This document shows positions 62,739-64,000 of a stretch of 64,000 nt of DNA, in pieces. Source of the DNA: Lysobacteraceae bacterium. GTDB lineage: Bacteria > Bdellovibrionota > UBA1018 > JAGTJX01. The translations under genes were made by a program, and so were the position numbers. The notes beneath the pieces were generated by a model. It was not told the origin of the DNA and did no database searches. It saw nothing but the letters and a program-made list of their open reading frames with translations. Within the stretch, counting starts at the first letter, position 1. Each line of letters begins with the position of its first letter. Location of the stretch: assembly GCA_023657465.1 (NCBI GenBank), contig JAGTJX010000003.1, positions 71,436 through 135,435 of the forward strand, in the 5' to 3' direction.

Positions 62739-64000
62739 AGATCATAATTACAATATTGCGCTATACATTCGGGTTTCGACTGAGGAGCAAGCTTCAAACG
62801 AAGAAGGTTCGCTCAAAAGCCAAGAGCAGCGACTTAGATCGGCGGTAGAGTTTCGAAATCGCCAAGCGAACTTCGGGCAGATCGTAGGCGTATACATTGA
62901 CGCTGGGATTTCTGCAAAGGACATGAACCGGCCTAGGCTTCAAGATATGCTTCGGGACATTCGAAGTAAAAAAGTGAATCTAGTGATGGTAACCGAGATC
63001 ACAAGGCTTTCTAGAAACAATCGGGACTTCTTGGAAATGTGGGACATGATGCATGACCTCGGGTGCAGGTTTATGAGTCTTGGAAATGACTTCGACACCA
63101 CCACAGCCGCTGGTGAAATGCTGCTTTTTCAGATGATGAACTTTGCACAGTTTGAGAGGAAGCAAACCAGTGAACGTGTAACTGCAAATATTTTAGCAAG
63201 GGCCAGCCGTGGACTTTATAACGGCGGCTCAATTCCTCTAGGGTTTAAGAAATGTCATTCTAAAAATGGAAGTTTGGATGTTGATGAGCCTCATGCGGAA
63301 ACGGTACAAATTGCCTTTGATGCATTTTTAAAAGAAGGAAGCCTTTCTAGAGCTGCTCGCTGGTTAAATGATAACGGGTACAAGGCCAAAGCACATTTGG
63401 AAGGTGGTGGTTCCAGAATGAGGATTGGGCATTTTACGGTAGATAATCTGCAAAAGATGCTCAGGAACAAAGCCTACATTGGGATCAAAACTTACAACCA
63501 AAAAGGGGAAATAAAGGAAGCAAAAGCCGTATGGGATGGAATTGTAGATGAAACGATTTTCCATCGTGTAAATAAAATGCTGACCAAGAACAAATCAAAG
63601 CTGAAGCCGATTAAACCGAATTGCAAGCACCCATATCTTTTATCAGGTGTAACTTTCTGCATGACTTGTGGTGATTGTATGCCAGGAAAATCGGCCACAG
63701 GCAGAAACGGAAAAGTTCCTTACTATGAACATTCATGGGCAACCAAGCGAGAATCCACACTGACAAAGAAAACTTTTCAATGTGCACCCACTCGCGTTCA
63801 GGCCAAGAAAGCGGAAGCCTTAGTGTGGGCTGAGTTTTGTAAACTTTTAGACAGCAGGGATTTTCTTTTAATGCTTCAAAGCAAGGTAAAAGAAATCCAT
63901 TCGAAAAATGATGAAGGAACAGAACGGAACAAACTTAAAGCCAAACTCTATGGCATGAATTCGCAAATGGATGCGCTTGCAGAACGGATAGCAATTCTTC
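62731..64000 (+). CDS. large serine recombinase, 3' end outside window
   Basis: At least 423 residues, still open at the right edge. Catalytic domain: ALYIRVSTEEQASNEEG (nucleophilic Ser), IDAGISAKDMNRPRLQDML, TEITRLSRNNRDFLEM (Arg cluster) and FAQFERKQTSERV. The recombinase domain follows (GSIPLGFKKC; FTVDNLQKMLRNKAYIG), then a zinc ribbon (GVTFCMTCGDCMPGK) and coiled coil near the visible end. Large serine recombinases integrate or excise phages and conjugative elements. ATG overlaps the preceding gene. Confidence 0.9.
   Translation, partial: MLKDHNYNIALYIRVSTEEQASNEEGSLKSQEQRLRSAVEFRNRQANFGQIVGVYIDAGISAKDMNRPRLQDMLRDIRSKKVNLVMVTEITRLSRNNRDFLEMWDMMHDLGCRFMSLGNDFDTTTAAGEMLLFQMMNFAQFERKQTSERVTANILARASRGLYNGGSIPLGFKKCHSKNGSLDVDEPHAETVQIAFDAFLKEGSLSRAARWLNDNGYKAKAHLEGGGSRMRIGHFTVDNLQKMLRNKAYIGIKTYNQKGEIKEAKAVWDGIVDETIFHRVNKMLTKNKSKLKPIKPNCKHPYLLSGVTFCMTCGDCMPGKSATGRNGKVPYYEHSWATKRESTLTKKTFQCAPTRVQAKKAEALVWAEFCKLLDSRDFLLMLQSKVKEIHSKNDEGTERNKLKAKLYGMNSQMDALAERIAIL

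Overview
The window reads as chromosome from a moderately AT-rich Gram-negative bacterium, most likely a member of the Bdellovibrionota (Bdellovibrio/Pseudobdellovibrio-like). The reasons are the outer-membrane and LPS genes (Kdo transferase, apolipoprotein N-acyltransferase), the many short exported proteins without recognisable relatives, the exported subtilase and trypsin-like proteases, a PilZ protein and a bacterial sphingolipid cluster. The assignment is an inference; no rRNA is present.

Layout. 1-4.7 kb: a tightly overlapping operon of Kdo transferase (5' end cut by the window), a hotdog ammonia-lyase-like enzyme, a possible FAD-type protein, a GT4 glycosyltransferase and purB. 4.7-9.7 kb: proteins of unknown role, including a ClpB-like double-AAA+ ATPase that carries a signal peptide. 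9.7-15.9 kb: accessory DNA with two decayed genes, small exported proteins and a two-gene nucleotidyltransferase/HTH module next to a tRNA-Gly(GCC). 16-23.4 kb: housekeeping (PduO-type adenosyltransferase, pgsA, glpX, dcd, an L24 gene away from the usual ribosomal operon) with lipid-binding-fold, PilZ and ATP-grasp proteins. 23.6-31.8 kb: exported proteins, a coiled-coil/alpha-crystallin fusion, and several genes with broken frames. 31.8-35.4 kb: lnt, an S1 protease and a subtilase. 35.6-40.7 kb: sphingolipid synthesis genes (alpha-oxoamine synthase, ACP, fatty acyl-AMP ligase, desaturase, FA2H-like hydroxylase). 41-53.6 kb: a zincin, an H+-pyrophosphatase, two divergent amino-acid permeases, a methyltransferase/phosphatase/GNAT operon and an olsB-olsA ornithine-lipid pair. 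53.6 kb to the end: accessory or mobile DNA with a TetR/lipoprotein pair, a duplicated two-gene module flanking an IS110 element and a Phd-type toxin-antitoxin, a split serine recombinase, a MarR/EVE/SRPBCC operon with a clear operator, a broken replication-relaxation-like gene, and a large serine recombinase running off the right edge.

Two themes run through the window. The first is envelope chemistry without ordinary phospholipids: sphingolipid, ornithine lipid, lipoprotein acylation and phosphatidylglycerol synthesis lie within 40 kb. The second is loss of reading frames: at least nine accessory genes (exported, nuclease or mobile) are broken, many at poly-A or poly-T runs, while all core genes are intact. 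That pattern is more easily explained by decay or phase variation than by random sequencing error, although error cannot be excluded from sequence alone.
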